Source of the DNA: Bradyrhizobium nanningense
GTDB lineage: Bacteria; Pseudomonadota; Alphaproteobacteria; Rhizobiales; Xanthobacteraceae
DNA length: 64,000 nucleotides
NCBI RefSeq assembly: GCF_004114535.1
Contig: NZ_LBJC01000005.1
Location: 310,001 to 374,000 of the forward strand
Reading direction: 5' to 3'
Under the pieces are notes generated by a model. It was given only the letters and a program-made list of their open reading frames with translations, ran no database searches and was not told the DNA's origin. A program made the translations under genes and the position numbers. The first letter of the stretch is position 1, and each line of letters begins with the position of its first letter. Shown one piece after another: positions 44,278 to 57,386 of the stretch.

Positions 44278-45687
44278 TTAGCCCGAATAGTACATCTCGA
44301 ACTCGACCGGGTGCGGGGTCATTTCGAAGCGGGCGACTTCGGTCATCTTCAGCTCGATGTAGGCGTCGATGAAGTCGTCGTCGAACACGCCGCCGGCCTT
44401 GAGGAAGCCGCGGTCCTTGTCGAGGTTTTCCAGCGCCTCGCGGAGCGAGCCGCACACGGTCGGGATCTGCTTCAGCTCTTCCTTCGGCAGGTCGTAGAGG
44501 TCCTTGTCCATCGCCGGACCCGGATCGATCTTGTTCTTGATGCCGTCGAGGCCGGCCATCAGCATCGCGGCGAAGCCGAGATAGGGATTGGCGAGCGGAT
44601 CGGGGAAGCGCACCTCGACGCGCTTGGCCTTCGGCGAAGCGGTGTAGGGGATACGGCACGAGGCCGAGCGGTTGCGCGCGGAGTAGGCGAGCAGCACGGG
44701 GGCCTCATAGCCCGGGACCAGACGCTTGTAGGAGTTGGTCGACGGGTTGGTGAAGGCGTTGATCGCCTTGGCGTGCTTGATGATGCCGCCGATGTAGTGC
44801 AGGCAGGTTTCCGACAGGTCGGCGTATTTGTTGCCGGCGAACACCGGCTTGCCGTCCTTCCAGATCGACTGATGCACGTGCATGCCCGAGCCGTTGTCGC
44901 CGAAGACCGGCTTCGGCATGAAGGTGGCGGTCTTGCCGTAGATGTGGGCGACCTGGTGGATGCAGTATTTGTAGATCTGCAGATGGTCGGCCATCAGCGT
45001 CAGCGTGTCGAACTTCATGCCGAGCTCGTGCTGGGCGGACGCGACCTCGTGGTGGTGCTTCTCGACCTTGACGCCCATCTTGGCCATGGCCCCTAACATC
45101 TCCGAGCGCATGTCCTGCACCGAATCCTGCGGCGGAACCGGGAAATAGCCGCTCTTGGTGCGGACGCGGTGGCCGAGATTGCCGCCTTCATATTCGGTGT
45201 CGGAATTGGTCGGCAGCTCCGAGGAGTCGAGGCGGAAGCCGGTCTTGTAAGGCTCGGCCGAATAGCGCACGTCGTCGAACACGAAGAACTCGGCTTCGGG
45301 GCCGACGAACACGCTGTCGCCCACGCCCATCGACTTCACCATGGCTTCGGCCTTCTTGGCGATGCCGCGGGGGTCGCGGTTGTAGGGCTCGCCGGTGGTC
45401 GGCTCGAGCACGTCGCAGGTGATGACCATGGTGGTCTCGGCGAAGAACGGGTCGATCGTCGCGGTGACCGGATCGGGCATCAGGCACATGTCGGACTCGT
45501 TGATCGCCTTCCAGCCGGCGATCGAGGAGCCGTCGAACATCGTCCCTTCGGCGAAGATGTCTTCATCGATCATGCTGACATCGAACGTCACATGCTGCCA
45601 CTTGCCGCGCGGATCGGTGAAGCGCAGGTCGACGTACTTGACGTCGTTGTCCTTGATCGATTTCAGGACGTCTTTGGCGGTCTTCAT
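44278..45687 (-). CDS. glnA: glutamine synthetase, type I
   Basis: 469 residues, the standard GSI length. Motifs include [22 protein letters not shown], active-site [18 protein letters not shown]-binding [16 protein letters not shown] and the metal site [34 protein letters not shown]. Tyr398 in DLYDLPKEE is the adenylylation site used by GlnE. It combines glutamate and ammonia into glutamine. Downstream of glnB with a UUCG hairpin between. Cytoplasmic dodecamer. Confidence 0.98.
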   Translation of the reverse strand: MKTAKDVLKSIKDNDVKYVDLRFTDPRGKWQHVTFDVSMIDEDIFAEGTMFDGSSIAGWKAINESDMCLMPDPVTATIDPFFAETTMVITCDVLEPTTGEPYNRDPRGIAKKAEAMVKSMGVGDSVFVGPEAEFFVFDDVRYSAEPYKTGFRLDSSELPTNSDTEYEGGNLGHRVRTKSGYFPVPPQDSVQDMRSEMLGAMAKMGVKVEKHHHEVASAQHELGMKFDTLTLMADHLQIYKYCIHQVAHIYGKTATFMPKPVFGDNGSGMHVHQSIWKDGKPVFAGNKYADLSETCLHYIGGIIKHAKAINAFTNPSTNSYKRLVPGYEAPVLLAYSARNRSASCRIPYTASPKAKRVEVRFPDPLANPYLGFAAMLMAGLDGIKNKIDPGPAMDKDLYDLPKEELKQIPTVCGSLREALENLDKDRGFLKAGGVFDDDFIDAYIELKMTEVARFEMTPHPVEFEMYYSG

Positions 45688-45777
45688 GCATACCCCTTTT
45701 GGCTCTGCGGGTCGGTTTCCAGTTGAGCAAAATTATTCTCGCTCGGGCGAGTTTTGCGCGACCGCACAAACGAAATC

Positions 45778-45795
45778 AGGCCGCCGAAGCAGCCT
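45778..45795 (-). promoter_or_regulatory. UUCG-capped hairpin between glnB and glnA
   Basis: On the transcribed strand AGGCTGC-TTCG-GCGGCCT forms a 7-bp stem (one G-U pair) with a very stable C(UUCG)G loop. No T-tract follows, so it is probably an RNA processing or partial termination element that sets the glnB:glnA ratio rather than a full terminator. Confidence 0.5.
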
Positions 45796-45838
45796 TATTT
45801 CCAGTCGGAGTGTCGCAAAATTCGGGATAGCACCCGGC

Positions 45839-46554
<716 letters not shown>

Positions 46555-48054
46555 ATGGAAGTTCTGACCAACGCGGAAATGCAGCGGGCGGACCAGCTCA
46601 CCATCGCGGGCGGCACACCCGGTTTCAAGCTGATGCTGAGCGCGGGCCAGGCGGTCGCTGATGCCGCCCAGGCGCTGGTGGAGGAGGGGCCGATCCTGAT
46701 CGTGGCCGGTCCCGGCAACAATGGCGGTGACGGTTTTGTCGCAGCCGCCGAGCTCGCGGCCCAGGGGCGGGAGGTCTCGGTGATCGCCATGTGCGAGCGC
46801 GACCAGCTCCAGGGCGATGCGGCCTCCGCCGCGCGCGGCTGGAAGCACCCGGTGCTGCCGTTCAATCCGCAGGCGATCGGAAAGCCCACGCTGATCATCG
46901 ATGCGCTGTTCGGCGCCGGTCTCAGCCGCCCCGTGGATGGCGAGGCGCGCGCGATGATCGAGGCGATCAACGCCAACGGCGCCCCGGTGCTCGCGGTCGA
47001 CCTGCCGAGCGGCATCAACGGCACCAGCGCGGCATTGATGGGCGCGGCGGTGAACGCCACCGAGACCGTCACCTTCTTTCGCAAGAAGCCGGCGCATTTG
47101 CTGCTGCCGGGCCGGATGCATTGCGGCCGCGTGCGCGTCGCCGACATCGGCATCGACGCGCGGGTGCTGGACGAGATCGCGCCACAGACCTTCGAGAACG
47201 ATCCGGATGTCTGGGGCGCCGCCTTTCCGGTGCCGCGCATCGACGGTCACAAATACGCGCGCGGGCACGTGCTGGCGGTCTCGGGCGATGCCGCGGCAAC
47301 CGGGGCGGCGCGGCTCGCCGCGCGCGGCGCGCTGCGGGCAGGGGCGGGCCTGGTGACGCTGGCGACCCCGCGCGATGCGCTCGCGATCAATGCGGCTGCG
47401 CTGACGGCGGTGATGGTTCGCCCCGTCGACACGGCGATCGAGTTCGGCGAGCTGCTCGGCGACAAGCGCTACGGCACCTGCATCATCGGCCCCGGCGCGG
47501 GCATCGGTGAGCGCACCTGCGATCTCGTCCACACCGCGCTCGCCGCGCAGCGTCGTCTGGTGCTCGATGCCGATGCGCTGACGAGCTTTGCCGCAACCCC
47601 CGAGCGGCTGTTCGAATCGATCAAGGCCGCACAGGACAATGCGGTGGTGCTGACGCCGCATGAAGGCGAGTTTCCGCGCCTGTTCTCCGACCTCAGCAAC
47701 AAATTTCCGGGCCGTTCCAAGCTGGAGCGCGTTCGCGCCGCCGCCGAGCGTTCCGGCGCCGTCGTGCTGCTGAAGGGGCCGGACACCACGATCGCCGCCC
47801 CCGACGGCCGTGCCACCATCGCCGCCAACGCGCCGCCCTGGCTCGCCACCGCCGGCGCTGGTGACGTCCTCTCCGGCATCATTGCAGGCCTGCTGGCGCA
47901 GGGCGTGCCGGCATTCGAAGCCGCCAGCATCGGCGTCTGGATGCATGGCGAGGCGGCGCGCGAAGCCGGGCCCGGACTGATTGCGGAGGATCTCACCGAA
48001 ACGCTGCCCGCCGTGCACCGGAGGATCTATGATGCGCTGGGGGTGGAGTATTGA
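46555..48054 (+). CDS. nnr: bifunctional NAD(P)H-hydrate epimerase/dehydratase
   Basis: 499 residues combining two domains. N-terminal NnrE epimerase (about 1-215): VAGPGNNGGDGFVAA, LIIDALFGAGLSRPVDG. C-terminal NnrD dehydratase, ribokinase-like (about 225-495): VVLTPHEGEFPRLF, LLKGPDTTIAAPDG, and NAPPWLATAGAGDVLSGIIAGLLAQG. Together they repair damaged NAD(P)HX back to NAD(P)H using ADP or ATP. ATG 46555. It is divergent from glnB. Confidence 0.96.
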   Translation: MEVLTNAEMQRADQLTIAGGTPGFKLMLSAGQAVADAAQALVEEGPILIVAGPGNNGGDGFVAAAELAAQGREVSVIAMCERDQLQGDAASAARGWKHPVLPFNPQAIGKPTLIIDALFGAGLSRPVDGEARAMIEAINANGAPVLAVDLPSGINGTSAALMGAAVNATETVTFFRKKPAHLLLPGRMHCGRVRVADIGIDARVLDEIAPQTFENDPDVWGAAFPVPRIDGHKYARGHVLAVSGDAAATGAARLAARGALRAGAGLVTLATPRDALAINAAALTAVMVRPVDTAIEFGELLGDKRYGTCIIGPGAGIGERTCDLVHTALAAQRRLVLDADALTSFAATPERLFESIKAAQDNAVVLTPHEGEFPRLFSDLSNKFPGRSKLERVRAAAERSGAVVLLKGPDTTIAAPDGRATIAANAPPWLATAGAGDVLSGIIAGLLAQGVPAFEAASIGVWMHGEAAREAGPGLIAEDLTETLPAVHRRIYDALGVEY

Positions 48055-48106
48055 ACACAGGCGCACTGACGCGGGAGTAACGTCACGTCCGAAGAGTTGA
48101 CAGCGT

Positions 48107-48200
48107 ATGACCCTGCGGACGGATCAGGCTATCGACGTCTTTATGGAAGAGGCCAAGAAGACAGGTGACGAAGCCTACATCGCCCACGCACGCAAATGTC
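48107..48200 (+). pseudogene. possible truncated small ORF, 5' fragment
   Basis: ATG 48107 opens MTLRTDQAIDVFMEEAKKTG DEAYIAH (about 30 protein-like residues). After about 48200 the frame continues through the 3' end of the opposite-strand multicopper-oxidase-like gene and turns into Arg/Ser-rich nonsense. It may be the 5' remnant of a small gene cut off by rearrangement, or chance. Unresolved. Confidence 0.25.
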
Positions 48201-48237
48201 GTCGCCCGTGCGCGGCTCGCGCAGCGGAAACGGTAAT

Positions 48238-49539
48238 TCACTCCACCGCGTACCAGCGCACCAGCCGCGGCGCGGCCCAGTCGGTCGCGACGGATTCGAG
48301 CAGCCATCGTCCGGGCGCGGTCGCCGCGAAGGCGATGCGGTGGGTCTGGCCGGGCTCGATCGCGAGCGTGTCGAGCCAATAGGGCTTCCAGCCATCATCG
48401 AGCTTGTCGAGCAGGCGGAAGGGGTGGCCGTGCAGGTGGAACACGGCGGTGACAGAGCCGGGGTTGTTGAGGGCCAGCATGACGGTGCGGCCGGTCTTGG
48501 CCCGGAAGGCGGGCGCGGACGCCGTGGAGAAGTACACGGGCCGCGTCCAGCCGGCGTCGGGGAAGCCGAGCGCGACATCGAACCGCAGGGCGCCTCTTAA
48601 GTCGAGCTTCTCGGGAAGGTCGTTCGAAGGGAGCGGCGGCGGCGCCAGCGGAACGCGCCGCTCCAATTGGTCTGAGATCTTGAGGCTGCCGACCTGGTGC
48701 GCCGCCTTGCCGTCATGCAGCAAGAATGGGGCTGATGCGGCCGCATCCACAAAGGCGTCGACCCGTGCGCCGGGCGCCAGAACCAGGGCGCCGTTGCGCG
48801 CCGAAAACGGCTCGGCCGGCTGTCCATCCAAAGCCAGCACGCGGACGTCGTGGCCTTCCAATTTGATAGCCAGAACAGTGCGTTGGGAGCCGTTGATAAA
48901 GCGCAGCCGCAGCCGTTGATGGCCCAAGGCTGAGAGTTCGAATGAAGTCTGCCCGTTGATCGTATAGAGCGGCGTCGCGTCCTTTGGGTTCTCGCCCGGC
49001 GGGACAGCCGTGCCATCGGGGCGCAGGCGCCATTCCTCGATCAACAGCACCTCGTCACGATCGACGACGGCCGGGCTGGTCTCGGCCGCGATGATCGGAA
49101 GTGGGCGTGCGGGCTGCTTCAGGCCATCCTCGAACAGGCGGAAGTCGGCCAGCAAGGTTCCTGCATTGGGTATTGAAATAATTGATGTTTCGACTGCGTT
49201 CGGCGGCGCGGGAGCGCGCCCTCGCAGCGGGTCGGTCGTAACAGGGCCATTGAGGCCGTACCAGACTGGCGCAAGTGGCACAGGAAGGTCGTTCCGAAAC
49301 ACCACTTCGCAACGGTCGCCGCGCTTGAGCCGGACGTCCCGGAGATGGCTTACGGCGGCCAGCTCCCAAATTGGTGTAGCCGGTTGCCCCGCTCCCAGAG
49401 CCAGGGTTGACGCCCTTGCCTGAAGGGCGAGCTGGGCGGTCACAGGCGGGGTTGCTCCGCCCGCCAGCACGCCGGCCGCGCAAGCTCCAAGCCCGGCCAG
49501 AACCTCGCGCCGATTAGGGTCGAAGATCCGCGGTTTCAT
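48238..49539 (-). CDS. multicopper-oxidase-fold protein lacking most copper ligands
   Basis: 433 residues from ATG 49539 with a twin-arginine-type signal (NRREVLAGLGACAAGVLAGG). Three cupredoxin domains are recognisable, and VFHLHGHPFRLLD (about residues 368-379) is kept. But the N-terminal HWHG is VWYG, the WYHSH site reads LLADFRLFED, and the HCHxxxHxxxGM end reads GRWLLESVATDWAAPRLVRW. The type-1 Cys and nearly all type-2/3 His ligands are gone, so oxidase chemistry is unlikely; a periplasmic structural or cell-division-like (FtsP/SufI-like) role is possible. Confidence 0.85.
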   Translation of the reverse strand: MKPRIFDPNRREVLAGLGACAAGVLAGGATPPVTAQLALQARASTLALGAGQPATPIWELAAVSHLRDVRLKRGDRCEVVFRNDLPVPLAPVWYGLNGPVTTDPLRGRAPAPPNAVETSIISIPNAGTLLADFRLFEDGLKQPARPLPIIAAETSPAVVDRDEVLLIEEWRLRPDGTAVPPGENPKDATPLYTINGQTSFELSALGHQRLRLRFINGSQRTVLAIKLEGHDVRVLALDGQPAEPFSARNGALVLAPGARVDAFVDAAASAPFLLHDGKAAHQVGSLKISDQLERRVPLAPPPLPSNDLPEKLDLRGALRFDVALGFPDAGWTRPVYFSTASAPAFRAKTGRTVMLALNNPGSVTAVFHLHGHPFRLLDKLDDGWKPYWLDTLAIEPGQTHRIAFAATAPGRWLLESVATDWAAPRLVRWYAVE

Positions 49540-49692
49540 CGGCAATCCGGACCACGCCGCGCTGGATAAGTCCAGCCGTCGTGCCTACTTGAAGGCTGCC
49601 TCCATCAGGCCATTTTTTTGCTGCGAACAGTCAGGCACATGCTATAAGCCCGGCCGCCCGCGGCATCGCGGCCGGTCTTGATGCAAATTCAC

Positions 49693-49777
49693 GCGGGCGT
49701 GGCGGAACTGGTAGACGCGCTGGATTTAGGTTCCAGTGACGAAAGTTGTGGGGGTTCGAGTCCCTCCGCCCGCACCA
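49693..49777 (+). tRNA. tRNA-Leu (anticodon UAG)
   Basis: 85 nt with encoded CCA. Acceptor GCGGGCG pairs with CGCCCGC; anticodon arm CTGGA-TTTAGGT-TCCAG presents UAG; GGTTCGAGTCC T-arm present; long variable arm as expected for Leu. Reads CUA and probably other CUN codons. Confidence 0.97.
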
Positions 49778-49951
49778 AGCGCTTATCGCGTTTGCACGGA
49801 TTACAAGGGTCTGATTCTGCGCGGATGCCCGTCCGCTGGGAGCCGATCCGATGAACCACCGGCGTCGAGGCGTTCGCCTTGCGCCGGATCGATTAATGAC
49901 AGCGTCCCGACGCATGCGCGCCGGGACCGAACGAGAAGAAGATTGGACGCC

Positions 49952-51313
49952 ATGCAGGTCACAGAGACCCTCTCGGAAGGTTTGAAGCACGAGTTCAAGA
50001 TCAGCGTTGCCGCGTCCGATCTCGACGCCAAGGCCGGCGCCAAGCTCGTTGACCTCAAGGACAAGGTCCGCATCAACGGCTTCCGTCCCGGCAAGGTGCC
50101 GGTCTCGCATCTGAAGAAGGTCTACGGCCGCTCGGTGATGGCCGAGACCATCGACCAGACCATCCGCGACACCAACACGCAGCTGTTCTCCGAGCGCGGC
50201 TTTCGGCTCGCGACCGAGCCGAAGATCACCATGCCGAGCGAGCAGGCCGAGGTCGACGAGCTGTTGAGCGGCAAGACCGATCTGACCTACACGGTCGCGA
50301 TCGAGGTGGTGCCGGTGATCGCGCTCGCCGACTTCAAGACCTTCGAGGTCGAGAAGCCGGTCGCCGACGTCACCGACGCCGACGTTGATGAGGCGATCAA
50401 GCGCATCGCCGATACCAACCGCACCTTTGCCGACAAGGGCGAGGGTGCCAAGGCCGCCTCGGGCGATCGCGTCACCATCAACTTCAAAGGCAGCATCAAC
50501 GGCGAAGTCTTCGAAGGCGGCACCGGCGAAGGCATCCAGGTCGCCATCGGCTCCAACACCTTCATTCCCGGCTTCGAAGAGCAGCTGATCGGCATCGGCG
50601 CGGGCGAGACGCGCACGCTGAAAGTGTCGTTCCCGAAGAACTACATGAACGAGAAGCTCGCCGGCCAGCCGGCCGAGTTCGAGACCACCGCGACGCTGAT
50701 CGAGGCGCCGCAGGATCTCGCGATCGACGACGAGTTCGCCAAGACGCTCGGCCTGGAATCGCTGGACAAGCTGAAGGAAGCCGCGCGCGAGCGTCTGGTT
50801 GCCGAGTTCGCGACCGCGACGCGCCAGCGCGTCAAGCGCGCGCTGCTTGACCGCCTCGACGAAGCGCATCGCTTCGAGGCGCCGCCCTCTCTGGTCGATG
50901 AAGAGTTCAATCTGATGTGGAACTCGGTCAAGGCCGAGATGGCCTCCGCCGGCAAGACCTTCGCCGACGAGGACACCACCGAGGACAAGGCCCAGGAAGA
51001 GTACCGCAAGATCGCCGACCGCCGCGTGCGGCTTGGCCTCGTGCTCTCGGAGATCGGCGAGAAGAACAAGATCACCGTGACCGACGACGAGGTCGGCCGC
51101 GCCGTGATCGAGCGCGCGCGCTCGATGCCGGGCCGCGAGAAGGAGGTCTGGGACTATTACCGCAGCAACGCCCAGGCATTGGCCCAGCTCCGTGCACCGA
51201 TCTATGAGGACAAGGTCGTCGACTTCATCCTCGAGCTTGCGCACGTGACCGAGAAGAAGGTCTCGCGCGAGGACCTCTACAAGGACGACGAGGCGGAAAA
51301 GACCGCAGCCTAA
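49952..51313 (+). CDS. tig: trigger factor
   Basis: 453 residues from ATG 49952. Three domains: ribosome-binding tail with the GFRPGKVP signature (residues about 42-52), FKBP-type peptidyl-prolyl isomerase ([20 protein letters not shown] to about 240) and the C-terminal chaperone arms. It binds nascent chains at the ribosome exit next to L23. First gene of the tig-clpP-clpX-lon region; a hairpin at 51349 follows. Confidence 0.97.
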   Translation: MQVTETLSEGLKHEFKISVAASDLDAKAGAKLVDLKDKVRINGFRPGKVPVSHLKKVYGRSVMAETIDQTIRDTNTQLFSERGFRLATEPKITMPSEQAEVDELLSGKTDLTYTVAIEVVPVIALADFKTFEVEKPVADVTDADVDEAIKRIADTNRTFADKGEGAKAASGDRVTINFKGSINGEVFEGGTGEGIQVAIGSNTFIPGFEEQLIGIGAGETRTLKVSFPKNYMNEKLAGQPAEFETTATLIEAPQDLAIDDEFAKTLGLESLDKLKEAARERLVAEFATATRQRVKRALLDRLDEAHRFEAPPSLVDEEFNLMWNSVKAEMASAGKTFADEDTTEDKAQEEYRKIADRRVRLGLVLSEIGEKNKITVTDDEVGRAVIERARSMPGREKEVWDYYRSNAQALAQLRAPIYEDKVVDFILELAHVTEKKVSREDLYKDDEAEKTAA

Positions 51314-51348
51314 AGGCTTTGAGAGAGCCATCTATTAAGGATGATCGG

Positions 51349-51390
51349 CGAAGAGGCCCAGCTAGCCAGATGGCCGGCTGGGCCTCTTCG
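51349..51390. terminator. stem-loop after tig
   Basis: CGAAGAGGCCCAGC (51349-51362) and GCTGGGCCTCTTCG (51377-51390) form a perfect 14-bp stem. There is no T-tract, so it may stop transcription only with Rho or act as a 3' stabiliser. Confidence 0.7.
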
Positions 51391-51440
51391 TACGAATCAG
51401 CTTCAACTGCCCGACGGATTAAGCCTTAATGCGCTCCGCA

Positions 51441-51468
51441 CTTGTCAGAAGCGAATTGGGCTATATCT
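51441..51468 (+). promoter_or_regulatory. heat-shock-type (RpoH) promoter candidate for clpP
   Basis: CTTGTCA (51441-51447), 13-bp spacer, CTATATCT (51461-51468) resembles the sigma-32 pattern CTTGAAA-N11-16-CCCATNT. About 130 bp upstream of clpP. The CTTG core and the spacing are right; the -10 is approximate. Confidence 0.4.
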
Positions 51469-51593
51469 GTCGGTACGCCTTCTACCTCTGCCAAGTTCCT
51501 GCATCACAGGACGTCCATTCGCCCCTCCGGCAAATCCAGCCAAACTGGCCAGCCTGCCCGGCGATGTCCGTCTCCGAAAACCCTAGGTGACTC

Positions 51594-52229
51594 ATGCGCG
51601 ATCCGGTTGAAACCTACATGAACCTCGTGCCCATGGTGGTCGAGCAGACCAACCGTGGCGAGCGCGCCTACGACATCTTCTCGCGCCTCCTGAAGGAGCG
51701 CATCATCTTCGTGACCGGCCCGGTCGAGGACGGCATGTCGACGCTGATCGTCGCGCAGCTGTTGTTCCTCGAGGCGGAAAATCCGAAGAAAGAAATCTCG
51801 ATGTACATCAACTCGCCGGGCGGCGTGGTGACGTCGGGCCTTGCGATCTACGACACCATGCAGTTCATCCGCCCGCCGGTTTCGACGCTGTGCACGGGCC
51901 AGGCCGCCTCGATGGGCTCGCTGCTGCTCTGCGCCGGCGAGAAGGACATGCGGTTCTCGCTGCCGAACGCGCGCATCATGGTGCACCAGCCCTCCGGCGG
52001 CTTCCAGGGCCAGGCGACCGACATCATGCTGCACGCCCAGGAAATCCTGAACCTGAAGAAGCGGCTCAACGAGATCTACGTGAAGCATACCGGCCAGACC
52101 TACAAGTCGATCGAGGATGCGCTGGAACGCGACAAGTTCCTGACCGCGAACGACGCCAAGGAGTTCGGGCTGGTTGACAAAGTCATCGACAAGCGCGCTG
52201 AGGAAGCCGCACCGGCGAAGACCCAGTAA
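51594..52229 (+). CDS. clpP: ATP-dependent Clp protease proteolytic subunit
   Basis: 211 residues. Catalytic triad Ser106 (GQAASMGS), His131 (MVHQPSGGF) and Asp180. [12 protein letters not shown] forms the oxyanion-hole loop. It assembles as tetradecamers and degrades substrates fed by ClpX and ClpA. A hairpin (52246-52276) lies between it and clpX, so clpX may have its own promoter. Confidence 0.98.
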   Translation: MRDPVETYMNLVPMVVEQTNRGERAYDIFSRLLKERIIFVTGPVEDGMSTLIVAQLLFLEAENPKKEISMYINSPGGVVTSGLAIYDTMQFIRPPVSTLCTGQAASMGSLLLCAGEKDMRFSLPNARIMVHQPSGGFQGQATDIMLHAQEILNLKKRLNEIYVKHTGQTYKSIEDALERDKFLTANDAKEFGLVDKVIDKRAEEAAPAKTQ

Positions 52230-52685
52230 CACTACCGGGGTGGGCGGCGATCCCTCGGCGCCCTATGGGGATCGCCTGTCGCCATCAGGTGGCGTTCACG
52301 CTATGGACGCGTATGCGCGTTGCAAAACGCAGTTTTCCGCCCTGCGACAGGCAGAAAGTTCCGCTTTCGTGCTTGTTTTTCGTGGCAATCCAGCAACGCC
52401 GTAGTGATTTCGGTCACTGCAGCCGTGCCAAGACCGGAAATCACGGTATTGTCACGGGTAGCCGGCGACCCCCGATTAGCGAATTCTTGATAGTCGGGTG
52501 ACAGCATGGTTGGCTACGATTGATCGGCTATGATCGCGGAGAATCGAGCGACCGTGATTCGCACGGGATATAACGCGTAGGGTCTTTTTTGGTACGGAAT
52601 TTGCTCTACTTAAGCTTCATACCGACCATCGTGTCGGAATGGAGCGATCGAGCGGAACGGGATCGAACCGCGGACGGAGACATGA
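52230..52685. other. clpP-clpX intergenic region with stem-loop
   Basis: 456 bp. GGCGATCCC (52246-52254) and GGGATCGCC (52268-52276) form a 9-bp stem after clpP with no T-tract. The rest is unremarkable; a clpX promoter is expected near 52580-52640, where the sequence is AT-richer (GGTCTTTTTTGGTACGG). No gene seen. Confidence 0.5.
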
Positions 52686-53957
52686 ATGAGTAAGGTCGGC
52701 ACGAGCGACTCCAAGAACACGCTGTATTGCTCGTTCTGCGGCAAGAGCCAGCACGAAGTCCGCAAACTGATCGCGGGTCCCACGGTCTTCATCTGCGACG
52801 AGTGCGTCGAGCTCTGCATGGACATCATCCGCGAGGAGAACAAATCCTCGTTGGTCAAGTCGCGCGACGGGATTCCGACGCCGAAGGAAATCTGCAAGGT
52901 CCTGGACGACTACGTGATCGGCCAGAGCCATGCGAAGAAGGTCCTCTCGGTCGCGGTGCACAATCACTACAAGCGCCTCAACCACCAGACCAAGCACAAC
53001 GACGTCGAGCTCGCGAAGTCGAACATCCTGCTGATCGGTCCGACCGGTTCGGGCAAGACGCTGCTTGCGCAGACGCTCGCCCGCATCCTGGACGTGCCGT
53101 TCACCATGGCGGATGCGACGACGCTGACCGAGGCCGGCTATGTCGGTGAGGACGTCGAGAACATCATCCTCAAGCTGCTCCAGGCCGCCGACTACAATGT
53201 CGAGCGGGCCCAGCGCGGCATCGTCTACATCGACGAAATCGACAAGATCAGCCGCAAGTCCGACAATCCCTCGATCACGCGCGATGTGTCGGGCGAGGGC
53301 GTGCAGCAGGCGCTGCTCAAGATCATGGAGGGCACGGTGGCTTCGGTCCCGCCGCAGGGCGGCCGCAAGCATCCCCAGCAGGAGTTCCTGCAGGTGGATA
53401 CCACCAACATCCTGTTCATCTGCGGCGGCGCGTTCGCCGGCCTGGAGAAGATCATCTCCGCGCGCGGGCGGTCGACCTCGATCGGTTTCGCCGCCCAGGT
53501 GATGGCGCCGGAAGACCGCCGGACCGGCGAGATCTTCCGCCACGTCGAGCCTGAGGACCTCCTGAAGTACGGTCTCATCCCCGAGTTCGTCGGCCGTCTG
53601 CCGGTCGTGGCGACGCTCGAGGACCTCGACGAGACCTCGCTGAAGAAGATCCTCACCGAGCCGAAGAACGCGCTGGTGAAACAGTACCAGCGGCTGTTCG
53701 AAATGGAGAACATCGAGCTGACGTTCGCCGACGAGGCGCTTGGCGCGGTCGCCCGCAAGGCGATCGAGCGCAAGACCGGCGCGCGCGGCCTGCGTTCGAT
53801 CCTCGAAGCGATCCTGCTCGAGACCATGTTCGACCTGCCGGGCCTGGAAGGTGTGGAAGAAGTCGTGATTTCCCGCGAAGTCGTGGAAGGCACGGCGCGT
53901 CCGCTCTACATCTATGCCGATCGGTCCGATCGTGCCGTCGAGAATGCCAGCGCCTGA
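52686..53957 (+). CDS. clpX: ATP-dependent Clp protease ATP-binding subunit ClpX
   Basis: 423 residues from ATG 52686. Zinc-binding domain Cys15-Cys18-Cys37-Cys40 (CSFC...CDEC), Walker [13 protein letters not shown], pore loop GYVGEDVE, Walker [12 protein letters not shown] and the sensor-2 region [11 protein letters not shown]. It unfolds proteins and passes them to ClpP. Complete and typical. Confidence 0.98.
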   Translation: MSKVGTSDSKNTLYCSFCGKSQHEVRKLIAGPTVFICDECVELCMDIIREENKSSLVKSRDGIPTPKEICKVLDDYVIGQSHAKKVLSVAVHNHYKRLNHQTKHNDVELAKSNILLIGPTGSGKTLLAQTLARILDVPFTMADATTLTEAGYVGEDVENIILKLLQAADYNVERAQRGIVYIDEIDKISRKSDNPSITRDVSGEGVQQALLKIMEGTVASVPPQGGRKHPQQEFLQVDTTNILFICGGAFAGLEKIISARGRSTSIGFAAQVMAPEDRRTGEIFRHVEPEDLLKYGLIPEFVGRLPVVATLEDLDETSLKKILTEPKNALVKQYQRLFEMENIELTFADEALGAVARKAIERKTGARGLRSILEAILLETMFDLPGLEGVEEVVISREVVEGTARPLYIYADRSDRAVENASA

Positions 53958-54280
53958 CCGACGGCGCTGGAAGGCTCCGATTGTACCTTCAAGTTGGGCT
54001 GCGGAAGTGTATCTCCGCAGCCGGTGTTGCGTCGCTTACCGCTGTGCGTAAGCGCCTGATGGCGCGCGTTTTTCAATGACTTGACACCCCCCGGGTCGAT
54101 AGCCACCTAATGTCGGCGGCGAGCAAAAATTCTCTTCCAGATTCGCCTCAGTTCCGATCCGGCGAGCCGGTCCAACTCGTAGAGGACCGACCGGCCTTGC
54201 GGATCACCTCGGCACCTTGTGGCGGTTGCGCATAAGCATGGCGGGCTGCGTGCAAGGGGGCAAAGCAAAAGGAAAAGGCC
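53958..54280. other. clpX-lon intergenic region
   Basis: 323 bp. A candidate CTTGACA promoter lies at 54080-54111. Imperfect CTGCGGA...TCCGCAG (54001-54020 area) is a weak hairpin after clpX. No gene-like frame. Confidence 0.45.
54080..54111 (+). promoter_or_regulatory. CTTGACA promoter candidate for lon
   Basis: CTTGACA (54080-54086) has a perfect heat-shock/-35 core; CCACCTAAT (54103-54111) is a weak -10. About 170 bp before lon. Consistent with RpoH control of lon, which is the rule in proteobacteria. Confidence 0.4.
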
Positions 54281-56704
<2,424 letters not shown>

Positions 56705-56722
56705 GCCATCGCGAAAGATGAT

Positions 56723-56749
56723 AAAACGGCGCCTTCGGGCGCCGTTTTT
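56723..56749 (+). terminator. rho-independent terminator after lon
   Basis: AAAACGGCGCC (56723-56733), loop TTCG, GGCGCCGTTTT (56738-56748) then T: an 11-bp stem with UUCG loop and a T-tract. Confidence 0.92.
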
Positions 56750-56762
56750 GTTGGGGAGAGCG

Positions 56763-57167
56763 ATGCGGATCGACGGGCAATGCCATTGCGGGCGGATCAC
56801 CTATGAGGCCGAGATCGATCCTGAGGCGGTGTCGGTCTGCCACTGCACCGATTGCCAGACCCTGACCGGCTCGCCATTCCGGGTGACCGCGATCTGCACC
56901 AAGGCCGACGTCCGCTTGACCGCCGGCACGCCAAAAATCTACGGCAAGCGCGGCGATAACGGCCGGATGCGCTTCCAGCACTTCTGTGCCGATTGTGGTT
57001 CCCCGCTATTCACCAGCGGCGAGGGCGATCAGGCCGACGATTGGGGCATCCGCTGGGGTTCGATCCGCCAGCGCGACAAGCTGCGGCCCATCAGGCAGAT
57101 CTGGTGCCAGTCGGCCGCGGTGTGGATCGACGCGGTGCCGCTGCTGCCGGGGCGGCCGCAGGATTGA
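56763..57167 (+). CDS. GFA/CENP-V family zinc-binding protein
   Basis: 134 residues from ATG 56763, just after the lon terminator. Zinc/glutathione cysteine pattern: C7-x-C9 (GQCHCG), CHCTDC (C26, C28, C31) and HFCADCGSP. The family includes glutathione-dependent formaldehyde-activating enzymes, but many members only share the fold, so the substrate is uncertain. Start is confined by the terminator, which supports the shorter form. Confidence 0.88.
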   Translation: MRIDGQCHCGRITYEAEIDPEAVSVCHCTDCQTLTGSPFRVTAICTKADVRLTAGTPKIYGKRGDNGRMRFQHFCADCGSPLFTSGEGDQADDWGIRWGSIRQRDKLRPIRQIWCQSAAVWIDAVPLLPGRPQD

Positions 57168-57234
57168 GGGCTGAGATTGCGGGGCCGTAGCGCGCGTCAG
57201 AAAGCCTGCCTTCGCCCGTTGGGCTTCGGCGCGG

Positions 57235-57311
57235 CAGCCTTCGCTCGCTTCGCGCTGATGATCTGCTGTGCTGGCCTGCCGAGCCGTAGCTCGCGAAGCG
57301 AGCGAAGGCTG
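57235..57311. terminator. 20-bp inverted repeat abutting tRNA-Val
   Basis: CAGCCTTCGCTCGCTTCGCG (57235-57254) and its exact inverse complement (57292-57311) form a 20-bp stem whose inner arm overlaps the last two bases of the tRNA-Val CCA end (minus strand). It would act as a strong 3' structure or terminator for the tRNA. It also looks like one of the mobile palindromic repeat families. Confidence 0.75.
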
Positions 57312-57386
57312 GTGGGCGGTCACGGATTCGAACCGCGGACCCTCTCGGTGTAAACGAGATGCTCTAACCAGCTGAGCTAACCGCCC
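57310..57386 (-). tRNA. tRNA-Val (anticodon UAC)
   Basis: 77 nt with encoded CCA. Acceptor GGGCGGT pairs with ACCGCCC; anticodon arm CTCG-TTTACAC-CGAG gives UAC; GGTTCGAATCC T-arm. All arms are fully paired (one G-U in the T-stem), so this is the functional copy. Confidence 0.97.
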
